Source of the DNA: Candidatus Saccharibacteria bacterium 49-20
GTDB taxonomy: Bacteria; Patescibacteriota; Saccharimonadia; Saccharimonadales; Saccharimonadaceae
Direction of reading: 5' to 3'
DNA length: 64,000 bases
Assembly: GCA_001897295.1 (NCBI GenBank)
Contig: MKSN01000001.1
Coordinates: forward strand, 124,001-188,000
Each line of letters opens with the position of its first letter. Within the stretch, counting starts at the first letter, position 1. Shown piece after piece: positions 33,449 to 41,377 of this stretch. The position numbers and the translations under genes were made by a program. The notes under the pieces are model-generated. The model did not search any database and was not told where the DNA came from. It saw only the letters and a list, made by a program, of their open reading frames with translations.

Positions 33449-35581
33449 ATGGATCACTCGCAGCACAATCACCAGCACCATAACCACGAGCATAACGCTG
33501 TCGCTGCGCAGTATGCCTGTCCAATGCACCCTGATGTGACATCAGACAAACCTGGCATGTGTCCAAAGTGCCATATGGCGCTCGAAAAAGTAAAACAAAA
33601 GCCAGAGCAACACGGACACGATCACGACAAACACGCTGGGCATAGTCCCAATATGTTCAAGCAAAAGTTTTGGTTGAGCCTGCTACTGACTATACCGACC
33701 CTCGTTTTTTCGCATACGGTACAAAGCTGGTTTGGGCTGAATTTCATGTTTACCGGCAGCGAGTATATTCCGGCCGTGTTCGGTACGATTATTTTTCTCT
33801 ATGGCGGTTTAGTGTTCCTCAAAAGTGCCAGAGGCGAACTAGCGGCTCGCCAGCCGGGTATGATGACACTCATCTCGATGGCAATATCTGTGGCGTTCGT
33901 CTATAGCCTGCTTGTCACATTCAAGGTGGTCAGCGGTATGGACTTCTGGTGGGAGCTAGCAACATTGGTGACGATCATGCTGCTCGGCCACTGGCTCGAA
34001 ATGGCGTCCGTCCAAAATTCACAGGGCGCACTCAATGAGCTTGCCAAGCTACTACCTGACGAGGCAGAGCTAATCGACGGCGATACAACGAAAAAAGTCT
34101 TGATTAGTGAACTGAAAGTCGGCGACTTGCTACTAATCCGCCCAGGCGCTGGGGTGCCAGTTGATGGTGTGGTCGTTAAAGGCTCGTCCGAGGTCAATGA
34201 ATCTATGCTCACCGGCGAATCAAAGCCGGTAGCCAAAAAGCCAGATAGCGAAGTGATTGGTGGCACAATTAACGCCAGCGGCGCACTGACGATCAAAGCG
34301 ACAAAAGTGGGTAATGATACGGCACTCGCCGGTATTATGAAGCTCGTCGAAGAAGCGCAGACCAGCAAGTCAAATACTCAGATACTAGCCGATAAAGCCG
34401 CGTTTTACTTAACTTTTGTTGCCCTTGGCGCAGCGCTGATTACTTGGATTGCGTGGTGGATTGCGGGCGCATCGGCCGGATTTATTTTAGAGCGTATTGT
34501 AACGGTGCTAGTAATCGCCTGTCCGCACGCCCTTGGCCTCGCCGTACCACTTGTCACGGCCATCTCGACCACATTGGCCGCCAAGAACGGCCTACTTGTT
34601 AGGCAACGCATGGCACTTGAAGCAGCGCGAAATATCGACGTGATACTGTTTGATAAAACCGGCACGCTTACGAAAGGCGAACAAGGTGTTGTTGATGTCG
34701 TGGCGAAGGACAAGACCCGCATGTTGAGTCTCGCTGCTGCACTAGAGCGCGAATCAGAACACCCAATTGCGAAAGCTATTTTCCAGTATGCACGCGGTCA
34801 AAATGTGCCGGAAATTCACACCACTGACTTTTCGGCACTTTCTGGTCGTGGTGTACGAGCAACGATCAACGGCAAGTCTGTCTATATTGGCGGCCCACGA
34901 ATCCTCGAAGAACGCGCCGTCCGGCTTGATGCCACGCTGCGAGCGGCAACCAAAAAAGCCTCGGACTATGGTAAGACGGTTGTGTATGTCATCGAGGGCA
35001 GAAATGTCTTAGGTGCGATCATGCTGGCCGATGTGATACGCAAAGAATCAAGAGAAGCCGTGGCAACGCTGCATAGTATGGGCAAGCGCGTCGCTATGCT
35101 GACCGGTGATAGTAAGGGTGTGGCCGCATGGGTAGCCAAGGAACTTGGTATCAAAGAATACTTTGCCGAAGTGTTGCCTGAAAACAAGGCTGAAACAGTC
35201 AAGCGCTTGCAAACAGACGGGAGCCGCGTGGCAATGGTCGGTGATGGCGTCAATGACGCGCCTGCCCTGACGCAAGCCGATATTGGTATTGCGATTGGCG
35301 CCGGTACTGATGTTGCTATTGAATCAGCCGGTATCGTACTGGCAAGCAGTGACCCGCGCGGGGTTGCTAAAATCGTCACGCTCTCGAAAAAGACGTATAG
35401 CAAAATGGTACAGAACCTTGCGTGGGCAACCGGTTACAACGCCCTCGCAATTCCGCTTGCGGCAGGTGTGACATCAGCACTCGGCTTTGTATTGTCACCA
35501 GCGTTTGGCGCGGTACTGATGTCGCTATCGACCATCGTTGTTGCTATAAACGCGCAGTTTTTACGAAAAGTACGGTTGTAA
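33449..35581 (+). CDS. copB: Copper-exporting P1B-type ATPase, CopB subtype
   Basis: A 710-aa pump with a His-rich N-terminus (MDHSQHNHQHHNHEHN), a heavy-metal-binding segment 'YACPMHPDVTSDKPGMCPKC' and eight membrane helices. It has the ion-site motif CPH ('VIACPHALGLAVP', about 357), the phosphorylation site 'DKTGTLTKG' (about 401), 'TGES' and 'GDGVNDAPAL'. CPH rather than CPC marks the CopB group, which exports Cu+ or Cu2+ and sometimes Ag+. ATG immediately follows the csoR stop. Confidence 0.9.
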   Translation: MDHSQHNHQHHNHEHNAVAAQYACPMHPDVTSDKPGMCPKCHMALEKVKQKPEQHGHDHDKHAGHSPNMFKQKFWLSLLLTIPTLVFSHTVQSWFGLNFMFTGSEYIPAVFGTIIFLYGGLVFLKSARGELAARQPGMMTLISMAISVAFVYSLLVTFKVVSGMDFWWELATLVTIMLLGHWLEMASVQNSQGALNELAKLLPDEAELIDGDTTKKVLISELKVGDLLLIRPGAGVPVDGVVVKGSSEVNESMLTGESKPVAKKPDSEVIGGTINASGALTIKATKVGNDTALAGIMKLVEEAQTSKSNTQILADKAAFYLTFVALGAALITWIAWWIAGASAGFILERIVTVLVIACPHALGLAVPLVTAISTTLAAKNGLLVRQRMALEAARNIDVILFDKTGTLTKGEQGVVDVVAKDKTRMLSLAAALERESEHPIAKAIFQYARGQNVPEIHTTDFSALSGRGVRATINGKSVYIGGPRILEERAVRLDATLRAATKKASDYGKTVVYVIEGRNVLGAIMLADVIRKESREAVATLHSMGKRVAMLTGDSKGVAAWVAKELGIKEYFAEVLPENKAETVKRLQTDGSRVAMVGDGVNDAPALTQADIGIAIGAGTDVAIESAGIVLASSDPRGVAKIVTLSKKTYSKMVQNLAWATGYNALAIPLAAGVTSALGFVLSPAFGAVLMSLSTIVVAINAQFLRKVRL

Positions 35582-35591
35582 AGGAGGGATT

Positions 35592-36524
35592 ATGCACGAC
35601 CATCACGATCACGAACATCATCACCATCATCACGGCGATGCGCCAGCCGTTGACCCAGCGACGCTCGACGATACGCAGGCGATTTGTCCAGTGACAGGCG
35701 ATGTCGTCGTCAAAGCCGAGGCAGAGGCGCTTGGTCATAGCCGCCAATATGATGGCCAAACCTACTATTTATGCTGCGCGACGTGCGTACAACTGTTTGA
35801 TAAAAACCCTGAAAAATATACCCATCAAACCCATAGCACCGACACCCTCACGCTCACAAGCAAAGAGAACCTAGTAGATAACGTCTGGGCGTTTCGATTC
35901 AAGGCGGACACGCCGATCTCATGGACACCAGGCCAATTCATTCGTGTTGAGTTGCCTCATGATAATCCTGATAATGAGGGAACGAAACGCTGGTTTACGA
36001 TCTCATCGACGCCCCATGACGGTTATATTCAGATTACAACCCGCGTCACTGATACCACCTTTAAGCAGGCGCTCGCTGCGCTGCCAATCGGCGGCACGAT
36101 CAACCTTGTTGAGCAACCGGACGGTGATTTTGTCTGGCGAGAGAGTGAGAAGCCGCTGGTGTTTATCGCGGGTGGTATCGGTATTACCCCGTTCTACAGT
36201 ATGCTTAAGGCTAGAGGCCATAGCGGTCAGCCGGTATTGGCGACACTTATTTATAATGGTCGAACAGACGACTTGCCATTCAAGGCCGAATTTGATGAAG
36301 CCAGTAAACGACACCCCGAATTTCATGTCCACTACGTTATCGGAGATCAACTTACTGTCGATAAGCTCACTAGACTTGTACCCGAATTAGCTCTGTCCGA
36401 GGTCTATGTTTCCGGCCCTGAGCCGATGGTAGAAGCTCTTGGTGAGCAATTACGCGCAAGTGGTATATCCGATCAAAACCTACACGAAGACTTCTTTCCG
36501 CATTATAATAAGGACACGTATTAA
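35592..36524 (+). CDS. His-rich YHS domain fused to a FAD/NAD(P)H flavoreductase
   Basis: This 310-aa protein starts with a polyhistidine-type stretch (MHDHHDHEHHHHHHGD). A YHS metal-binding domain follows (about 28-75, 'AICPVTGDVV', 'YYLCCATCVQLF'), then a ferredoxin-reductase-type module (about 80-305: 'PGQFIRVELP', 'RWFTISSTP', 'VFIAGGIGITPFYSML', 'VYVSGPEPMVEAL'). It could transfer electrons from NAD(P)H to copper bound by its own N-terminus or to the cytochrome b5 protein downstream (inference). A strong GGAGGG precedes the ATG. Confidence 0.8.
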   Translation: MHDHHDHEHHHHHHGDAPAVDPATLDDTQAICPVTGDVVVKAEAEALGHSRQYDGQTYYLCCATCVQLFDKNPEKYTHQTHSTDTLTLTSKENLVDNVWAFRFKADTPISWTPGQFIRVELPHDNPDNEGTKRWFTISSTPHDGYIQITTRVTDTTFKQALAALPIGGTINLVEQPDGDFVWRESEKPLVFIAGGIGITPFYSMLKARGHSGQPVLATLIYNGRTDDLPFKAEFDEASKRHPEFHVHYVIGDQLTVDKLTRLVPELALSEVYVSGPEPMVEALGEQLRASGISDQNLHEDFFPHYNKDTY

Positions 36525-36539
36525 ATTATTAGATACCCT

Positions 36540-36941
36540 ATGCAGATAGTAAGATCAATAACCAATAAAGTCTCGCATGTAGCCCGCAAGGGTGTATCGC
36601 GTATGTTTATTGTGCTTATGGGTACGCTCTTTTATGGTGCGCTGGCAACCGGTCACGTTGCGGCCGCGCAACCCATGCACAATATGCATGGCATGGAGCA
36701 TGGCGTACGCAGTACCACCTGTATAACGCTCTGTACCTCCACGACACCTCAAAATGAATCACCGACCTTTGAAGATGACGATGAAGATAAGCAGAAACCT
36801 GATATATCGTTTCAACCTAATCAAGCACAGGTAATTTTAGCGCTATCGTATCGACATACTGAAATAGCTCGAACCGTCACAGAGTTTGAGCCACCGCCAG
36901 GTTTACCGGCGTACATTCTGTTCTCGGTATTCCAACCGTAG
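36540..36941 (+). CDS. Secreted or membrane Met/His-rich small protein
   Basis: A 133-aa protein with one hydrophobic segment (about 22-42) that may be a signal peptide, then a Met/His cluster ('QPMHNMHGMEHG') suited to copper binding, a Cys pair and an acidic stretch. Unknown family. The start could instead be the ATG of MFIVLMGTL, closer to the helix. Its place in the copper operon supports extracytoplasmic copper binding. Confidence 0.55.
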   Translation: MQIVRSITNKVSHVARKGVSRMFIVLMGTLFYGALATGHVAAAQPMHNMHGMEHGVRSTTCITLCTSTTPQNESPTFEDDDEDKQKPDISFQPNQAQVILALSYRHTEIARTVTEFEPPPGLPAYILFSVFQP

Positions 36942-36988
36942 GATTTAGTTGCTTTTCAATTAAAACAACTAATTCTTTAGGAGTGTCT

Positions 36989-37666
36989 ATGAATAATAAG
37001 AAACTATTTACTATTATCGCTGTCGTGCTTGTGCTGGCAGTGGGTGGGGCTGCGCTCTACTATGGCTTACGTGGTAATACTGATAAATCAAATACCTCTG
37101 ACATGTCTGGTAAGGACATGGGTAACTCATCAAATAGCGATTCATTAGTCGATACCAATAGCAGCACCTACGAGCAGTACGCGGCGATGACCGGCGAGGA
37201 GTATGATCGAAACTTTATCGCTAACATGATTGCGCATCACGAGGGCGCTGTTGCAATGGCACAGTTAGCGCTTACAAACGCCAAGCACCAGGAACTTAAA
37301 GACATGGCAAACGACATAATCTCTGCCCAGAACGGAGAGATTAGTCAGATGAAGTCATGGCAGCAAGCCTGGGGCTACCCATCATCAAGTAGCGACAATA
37401 TGATGGATCACTCGGCAATGGGTATGATGGACGAAATGGCCGGTATGGAAGATGAGCTTAAGGGCAAAACCGGTGATGAGTTTGATAAAGCATTTATCGA
37501 GCAAATGATCATGCACCACCAAGGAGCGCTTGATATGGCTGCACCAGGCGAAAAGAACGCTGAACATCAGGAAGTGAAAGACCTGACAAAAGCAATCGTC
37601 ACCGCACAGACAAAAGAAATAAAGCAGATGAAACAATGGCAAAAAGACTGGGGTTATGAAAGTTAA
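36989..37666 (+). CDS. Membrane-anchored double DUF305 protein
   Basis: An N-terminal membrane helix (about 5-25) and a Met/Ser-rich linker precede two DUF305 halves, each with a His-His motif ('MIAHHEGAVAMAQLAL' and 'MIMHHQGALDMAAPG') and a 'QMK.WQ..WGY' end. DUF305 is a four-helix, metal-associated domain frequent in copper-resistance loci. GGAG precedes the ATG at 36989. The 3' end overlaps the DUF3105 gene. Confidence 0.8.
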   Translation: MNNKKLFTIIAVVLVLAVGGAALYYGLRGNTDKSNTSDMSGKDMGNSSNSDSLVDTNSSTYEQYAAMTGEEYDRNFIANMIAHHEGAVAMAQLALTNAKHQELKDMANDIISAQNGEISQMKSWQQAWGYPSSSSDNMMDHSAMGMMDEMAGMEDELKGKTGDEFDKAFIEQMIMHHQGALDMAAPGEKNAEHQEVKDLTKAIVTAQTKEIKQMKQWQKDWGYES

Positions 37667-38174
37667 GCCATTCCCCATTGTTATAGGGGCAATCGTCATT
37701 GCGTTTGGCGGGGCTTTGGTAATAGGAAAGATAAATAGGCCACCAGAAACACCACGGCCAGGCATTGAACAAGCCGATCATGGCCGTGAACACGTAAGCA
37801 GCAAGGAGTATGGCGGTGACCAACCGCCTACTTCTGGCTCGCATGCTAATCCCGTTGCATGGGGCGTTTACGATACTGAAGTTCGTGACGACCAAGCGAT
37901 ACACAATATGGAGCATAGCGGAATCTATGTCTCGTACCAACCCGATTTACCACAAGATCAAATTGAGAAGCTTAAGGGTCTTCTTTCTGCTCCATTCTCG
38001 AATTCAGAGTTTAAGCCAACGAAGATTGTACTTGCACCCCGTCAGGCTAATAAATCTCCCATCGAGCTGAGTTCGTGGCGCAGAAGCGAGTCATTAGCAA
38101 GCTACGACCAAAAGAAAATTGAAGAGTATGTGATGAGGAATCTGGGGAAAAGCCCAGAGCCTCTTGCAAGGTAG
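37656..38174 (+). CDS. DUF3105 membrane-anchored protein
   Basis: A 172-aa protein with an N-terminal helix (about 8-26) and the DUF3105 core 'YGGDQPPTSGSHANPVAWGVYD' then 'AIHNMEHSGIYVSY'. The conserved His residues suggest metal binding. DUF3105 and DUF305 genes often occur together in copper loci of Actinobacteria and CPR. It overlaps the previous gene by 11 nt. Confidence 0.78.
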   Translation: MKVKPFPIVIGAIVIAFGGALVIGKINRPPETPRPGIEQADHGREHVSSKEYGGDQPPTSGSHANPVAWGVYDTEVRDDQAIHNMEHSGIYVSYQPDLPQDQIEKLKGLLSAPFSNSEFKPTKIVLAPRQANKSPIELSSWRRSESLASYDQKKIEEYVMRNLGKSPEPLAR

Positions 38175-38187
38175 GCGAGGTCTAGTG

Positions 38188-38811
38188 ATGAAAAAGACGT
38201 TAGTAACACTGATTGCAGCATCGGTAGTTGGTGCGGTCGTGCTAGGCTGGTTGGTTTTTCAAAACCGGTCAGCTTCAGCTCCACCAAAAACAACGCCTCC
38301 TGTAAGTAACAATCAAAATCAACCCGATCCAAACAAACATGATTTTTCTGATGTAGACTTCTCTCGAAAGATGATTGTCCACAACCAACAAGCTATAGAG
38401 ATGACAGAGGTCGTCTTAGCGGTATCAACCAACCAAGTTGTCCGTGAAATAGCTACAAAGATACAACAGGAGCAAAAAAGCGCCGAAGATCAATATAAGA
38501 GCTGGCTGGGCGAGTGGAACGAAACATACACGAATCTGTCTGATTTTCCCGAAATGGACGGTCATGACATGTACCCTACCTATCTTGGCCTCGCGTCAGC
38601 AACAAACATGGCAACGCTTAAAGCCGCAACCGGTAGTGACGCAGACAGGCTTTTCATTAGTCTGATGATTGCGCACCACGAGGGTGCAATTCAGGACAGC
38701 GGTGTCGCTAGCGATCTTCAATATGGCAAGCTGATCGAGTTCAAAAATAAAAGCCTCACCAGCTACAAGAACGATATTAAAAGATTAGAAGACTTACAAA
38801 AGGAAGAGTAA
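38188..38811 (+). CDS. DUF305 membrane-anchored protein (variant)
   Basis: 207 aa with an N-terminal helix, a Pro/Asn-rich linker and DUF305 motifs. The first is weakened ('MIVHNQQAIEMTEVV', HN for HH) and the second intact ('MIAHHEGAIQDSG'). ATG or GTG starts at 38188/38185 are equivalent. TAATG overlap with the next gene. Confidence 0.72.
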   Translation: MKKTLVTLIAASVVGAVVLGWLVFQNRSASAPPKTTPPVSNNQNQPDPNKHDFSDVDFSRKMIVHNQQAIEMTEVVLAVSTNQVVREIATKIQQEQKSAEDQYKSWLGEWNETYTNLSDFPEMDGHDMYPTYLGLASATNMATLKAATGSDADRLFISLMIAHHEGAIQDSGVASDLQYGKLIEFKNKSLTSYKNDIKRLEDLQKEE

Positions 38812-39476
38812 TGAAAATAACGAAGAACAAGCTGTTTGCCGTTATCATCATCGTGTTGGTGGCTGTTGCGGCCGCCATTTGGTACTTTGGGGTCTTTTCG
38901 ATTAAACCCGAAAAGACAACATTTAATACCGAAAACACGAAGAGTAGCCAGCAGGCAGCAACTACCGAAAAAACCACAGATAGCAAGTACGCCACTCTTA
39001 AGGGTGACGCTTTCGACGAAGCATTTATAGCTGATATGATCGCTCACCATGAAGCAGCGATAATCATGTCGGAGCAGGCGCAGGCTATGACGGCACATGA
39101 TGAAATTCGTACCCTTGCCAGTGCGATCATGGAAACGCAAACAACGGAAATGGTACAGATGCGGGAATGGCAACAAGCATGGGGCTTCGAGATTACAAAT
39201 AGCGGTGGTCACATGAGCCATGGTGGTGGAGGTGCGGAAATGGCGGGTGACATGGTCGAAATGCAAAATAAGTTGAAGGACTTGAAGGGCGAAGCATACG
39301 ACAAGGAGTTTCTTAAACAAATGATTCTTCATCATGAGCAAGCTGTAGATATGGCAAAATATGCGGCCGACAACGCCAAGCGTCAAGAAATAAAAGACCT
39401 CGCAAGTAGTATCATTAAAGCTCAGAGTGAGGAAATCCGGCAGATGAAACAGTGGCAAGAAAGCTGGGGTTACTAA
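38811..39476 (+). CDS. Membrane-anchored double DUF305 protein
   Basis: 221 aa built like the protein at 36989: one helix (about 9-28), linker, then two DUF305 halves ('MIAHHEAAIIMSEQA', 'MILHHEQAVDMAKYA') separated by a Gly/Met/His segment ('SGGHMSHGGGG'). Probably a paralogue by duplication inside the operon. Confidence 0.78.
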   Translation: MKITKNKLFAVIIIVLVAVAAAIWYFGVFSIKPEKTTFNTENTKSSQQAATTEKTTDSKYATLKGDAFDEAFIADMIAHHEAAIIMSEQAQAMTAHDEIRTLASAIMETQTTEMVQMREWQQAWGFEITNSGGHMSHGGGGAEMAGDMVEMQNKLKDLKGEAYDKEFLKQMILHHEQAVDMAKYAADNAKRQEIKDLASSIIKAQSEEIRQMKQWQESWGY

Positions 39477-39478
39477 AT

Positions 39479-39883
39479 ATGCGTAATAAAAGTACGATCA
39501 TATTTTCAGTAATCGTTTTACTGCTACTAGGTGTTATCGGCGGGGGTGTTTGGGTGACGCTTAATAATCGTCAAACCCAACCATTCCTTGACAAGCAGAC
39601 CCCCGACCAAGCCAAGGCATATACGCTAAGTGAGGTTGCTCAGCACGCATCCAGAGATGACTGCTGGGCAATTATTTCTGATGATGTGTATGATCTGACT
39701 GAGTTTATAAATCGCCACCCTGGAGGTGATGAGATTCTTCGGGCGTGCGGCACAGACGCCACGACGCTATTCAACTCTCGGCAGACTCAAGGTGGCCAAT
39801 CGGTAGGTTCGGGAACACCACACAGTCAAGCAGCAATGGAGCAATTAGCAAAACTAAAAATTGGAACAGTAAACAAGAGATAA
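39479..39883 (+). CDS. Membrane-anchored cytochrome b5-like protein
   Basis: 134 aa: an N-terminal helix (about 6-26) followed by a cytochrome b5 fold ('YTLSEVAQHASRDDCWAIISDDVYDLTEFINRHPGG' region) with the heme-ligand motif HPGGDEIL and a second His in 'GTPHSQAAM'. As last intact gene of the copper operon it may take electrons from the YHS-flavoreductase (inference). Heme would have to be obtained from outside if, as in most CPR, the cell makes none. Confidence 0.78.
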   Translation: MRNKSTIIFSVIVLLLLGVIGGGVWVTLNNRQTQPFLDKQTPDQAKAYTLSEVAQHASRDDCWAIISDDVYDLTEFINRHPGGDEILRACGTDATTLFNSRQTQGGQSVGSGTPHSQAAMEQLAKLKIGTVNKR

Positions 39884-39888
39884 ACACA

Positions 39889-40017
39889 ATGAAAAATGAC
39901 CAAACACAACTCGTTCTAGATATCCTTAGCAGTAAATGGGCTACTCGAATTGTTAAAGTACTCGATGATGACACAAAGCGATTCAGCGAAATCCAGATAG
40001 CGTTGAGTGCTTGGTAA
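39889..40017 (+). pseudogene. Truncated HxlR-type regulator
   Basis: Only 42 codons: 'LVLDILSSKWATRIVKVLDDDTKRFSEIQIAL' matches the first helices of HxlR proteins, then the frame ends in SAW-stop. The sequence switches at about 40005-40012 into the inside of the PLD gene read on the other strand. The break is a deletion end point of element B. Confidence 0.75.
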
Positions 40018-40232
40018 TAGTAATCGCCGTCATGTTCGTTTGGATTACGAGTGTTTATGACTATCCGTACATTACGACTGCGTAGCTTAGTAAAGATAGG
40101 TAGAAGTGTCCTCATGCGCTTTTCCGTGATGAACGGACTCTCGATAATCACTTCGTCTTTACTGTGTAGCGGGTCGCGCATAAACGCCCTATAGAACGTG
40201 CCCTGGTCGTAGAGAGTGCTTTTACTAAACAT
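40010..40232 (-). pseudogene. Truncated PLD-like gene at the right end of element B
   Basis: Starts MFSKSTLYDQGTF with GAGGAG upstream and matches the element A protein through 'NTRNPNEHDGDYYYQAL', then loses homology at the junction with the HxlR fragment. The HKD catalytic motif is missing. The frame stays open to 39771 only by chance, antisense to the cytochrome b5 gene. Confidence 0.75.
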
Positions 40233-40239
40233 GGTGCTT

Positions 40240-40378
40240 ACTCTCCTCTGTTTCAGGCTCGACAATATGGATTTCTCCGTTATAATATGCCCAGCCTAGA
40301 TCAGTTAGTTTTTGATGCATCAAAACTAAACTAGGTTCTAGAGTGTGCCACGACAAGTCGATGTGGCGCACCATAGAT
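40240..40378 (-). CDS. Right-end recombinase tail frame of element B
   Basis: A short frame (MVRHIDLSWHTLEP...LGWAYYNGEIHIVEPE...) homologous to the right end of element A at 29771-29916. On its own it has no known function. It is the C-terminal extension that would be joined to the recombinase in the excised circle. It reaches the start of the truncated PLD gene with a short overlap. Approximate ends; possibly not translated in the integrated state. Confidence 0.4.
40366..40373 (+). other. attR core, right edge of the island
   Basis: GCGCACCA followed by TAGATGACC, which matches neither other site and is therefore host sequence that once followed tRNA-Leu(GAG). The left arm GTCGATGTG matches the middle site. 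Confidence 0.7.
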
Positions 40379-40442
40379 GACCTACTGCAAATACCAACCG
40401 TGTCTGCACGGTCGGATACGGCAGATCAGAACTAAAATTATC

Positions 40443-40478
40443 AAGCAGGCCACCGGAAACGGGGCCTGCTTTGTTTTG
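40443..40478 (+). terminator. Terminator of the original tRNA-Leu unit
   Basis: AAGCAGGCC (40443-40451) pairs with GGCCTGCTT (40463-40471), then TGTTTTG. Lying just after attR, it probably terminated tRNA-Leu before the island inserted, and is now 31 kb from it. Confidence 0.7.
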
Positions 40479-40537
40479 TCGACATTACGGTGCGTAGCAA
40501 TTTCCACAACGTGCAAAGTATTGGCGGTGCGTCGCTC

Positions 40538-41275
40538 ATGGTGCATAGTCAGCGGCAGATGGAAACAGATCAACCGACCAATCGCACCGAAAACCCTTCC
40601 GTTGCAGGGAGGATGGTGATACAGCCGATTAATCCGGAACAGGTCGCCCATGAACTGGCAGAAACAAACGCAGCGATGGAACGCGCGCGTGCGGACCGCA
40701 GGGGCACTACCCCACATAGCGTGAACGGTGTTCCGTCACCCGACGCGACACTCTCCGTTATACCTGTTCCAATAGAGATGCTCAACGCTGACATGAGTTA
40801 TGCGACGATGAGAGCTTCGGCTGGGCCTTCTTCGGAGGCTGCCCGTCCGACTAATGCAGTCTCACAGGTCTGGATTCGCCGTTACGGCGTAGTCGCGCTC
40901 ATAGCATCGATTGTGATGCTTGTATACGCCGGAGGTAACATCGCGAAGTGGCCAGAACTTCTTGCCTCGAGCGGGTTTAACGGTGGCTTCTTTGCTGATA
41001 TCGGGATGCTGGTCTGGGGCATTGGCTGCTTCTTTAGCGCAACCGGATTGCTACAGCTTCGTCGGTGGGGACGTTCACTTCTGATCTCGACGTTTATTAT
41101 TTCAGGGCTTCTCCTGCTTCCGTTCCTGCCACTTCTGCTCCTGATGGCCGTGTTCTCGTTCTTTGCGATCTTCACCGCCCCAATGGTGGCGCTTTTCATG
41201 GTCACCGTCCCGTTGACGTTAGTGGGCGCATTTGTATTCATCTTCCCGAAGAGCACTAAGGAACAGCTGACATAG
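40538..41275 (+). CDS. Hypothetical protein with C-terminal membrane domain
   Basis: About 245 aa. The first half is polar and rich in Ala, Pro and Arg with no clear fold. The second half has about four membrane helices ('RRYGVVALIASIVMLVYAGGNI', 'IGMLVWGIGCFFSATGLL', then two long Leu/Phe-rich helices). No family recognised. Start uncertain: ATG at 40538 or 40559, or 40490 upstream. Confidence 0.55.
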   Translation: MVHSQRQMETDQPTNRTENPSVAGRMVIQPINPEQVAHELAETNAAMERARADRRGTTPHSVNGVPSPDATLSVIPVPIEMLNADMSYATMRASAGPSSEAARPTNAVSQVWIRRYGVVALIASIVMLVYAGGNIAKWPELLASSGFNGGFFADIGMLVWGIGCFFSATGLLQLRRWGRSLLISTFIISGLLLLPFLPLLLLMAVFSFFAIFTAPMVALFMVTVPLTLVGAFVFIFPKSTKEQLT

Positions 41276-41312
41276 ACCACCGTCAGAACTTTGACCGTAT
41301 TCGATACTTATG

Positions 41313-41318
41313 CTATAA
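41313..41318 (+). promoter_or_regulatory. -10 box of typA
   Basis: TATAAT about 60 nt before the typA ATG, one of few housekeeping genes here with a clear leader. Confidence 0.45.
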
Positions 41319-41377
41319 TTACAGATAAGGAAGCCCTGAGATTAAACTGGAAATTAATCATCTTGGGGCATATTTTT

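Larger units (their letters stand above)
29909..40373. mobile_element. Degenerate integrative element B with defence and copper cargo
   Basis: About 10.4 kb between two att cores. The left end keeps only the recombinase C-terminus and the right end only the first part of the PLD gene; no transfer genes remain. The interior holds two promoter modules, an AAA_13 ATPase and a copper operon. Sequence similarity to element A ends is partial, so B came from a related but distinct element, not a duplication of A. Confidence 0.7.

Noticed and set aside
39771-40009. Open frame continuing the PLD fragment to 39771
   Set aside because: Homology stops at the deletion junction; the rest is antisense to the cytochrome b5 gene.
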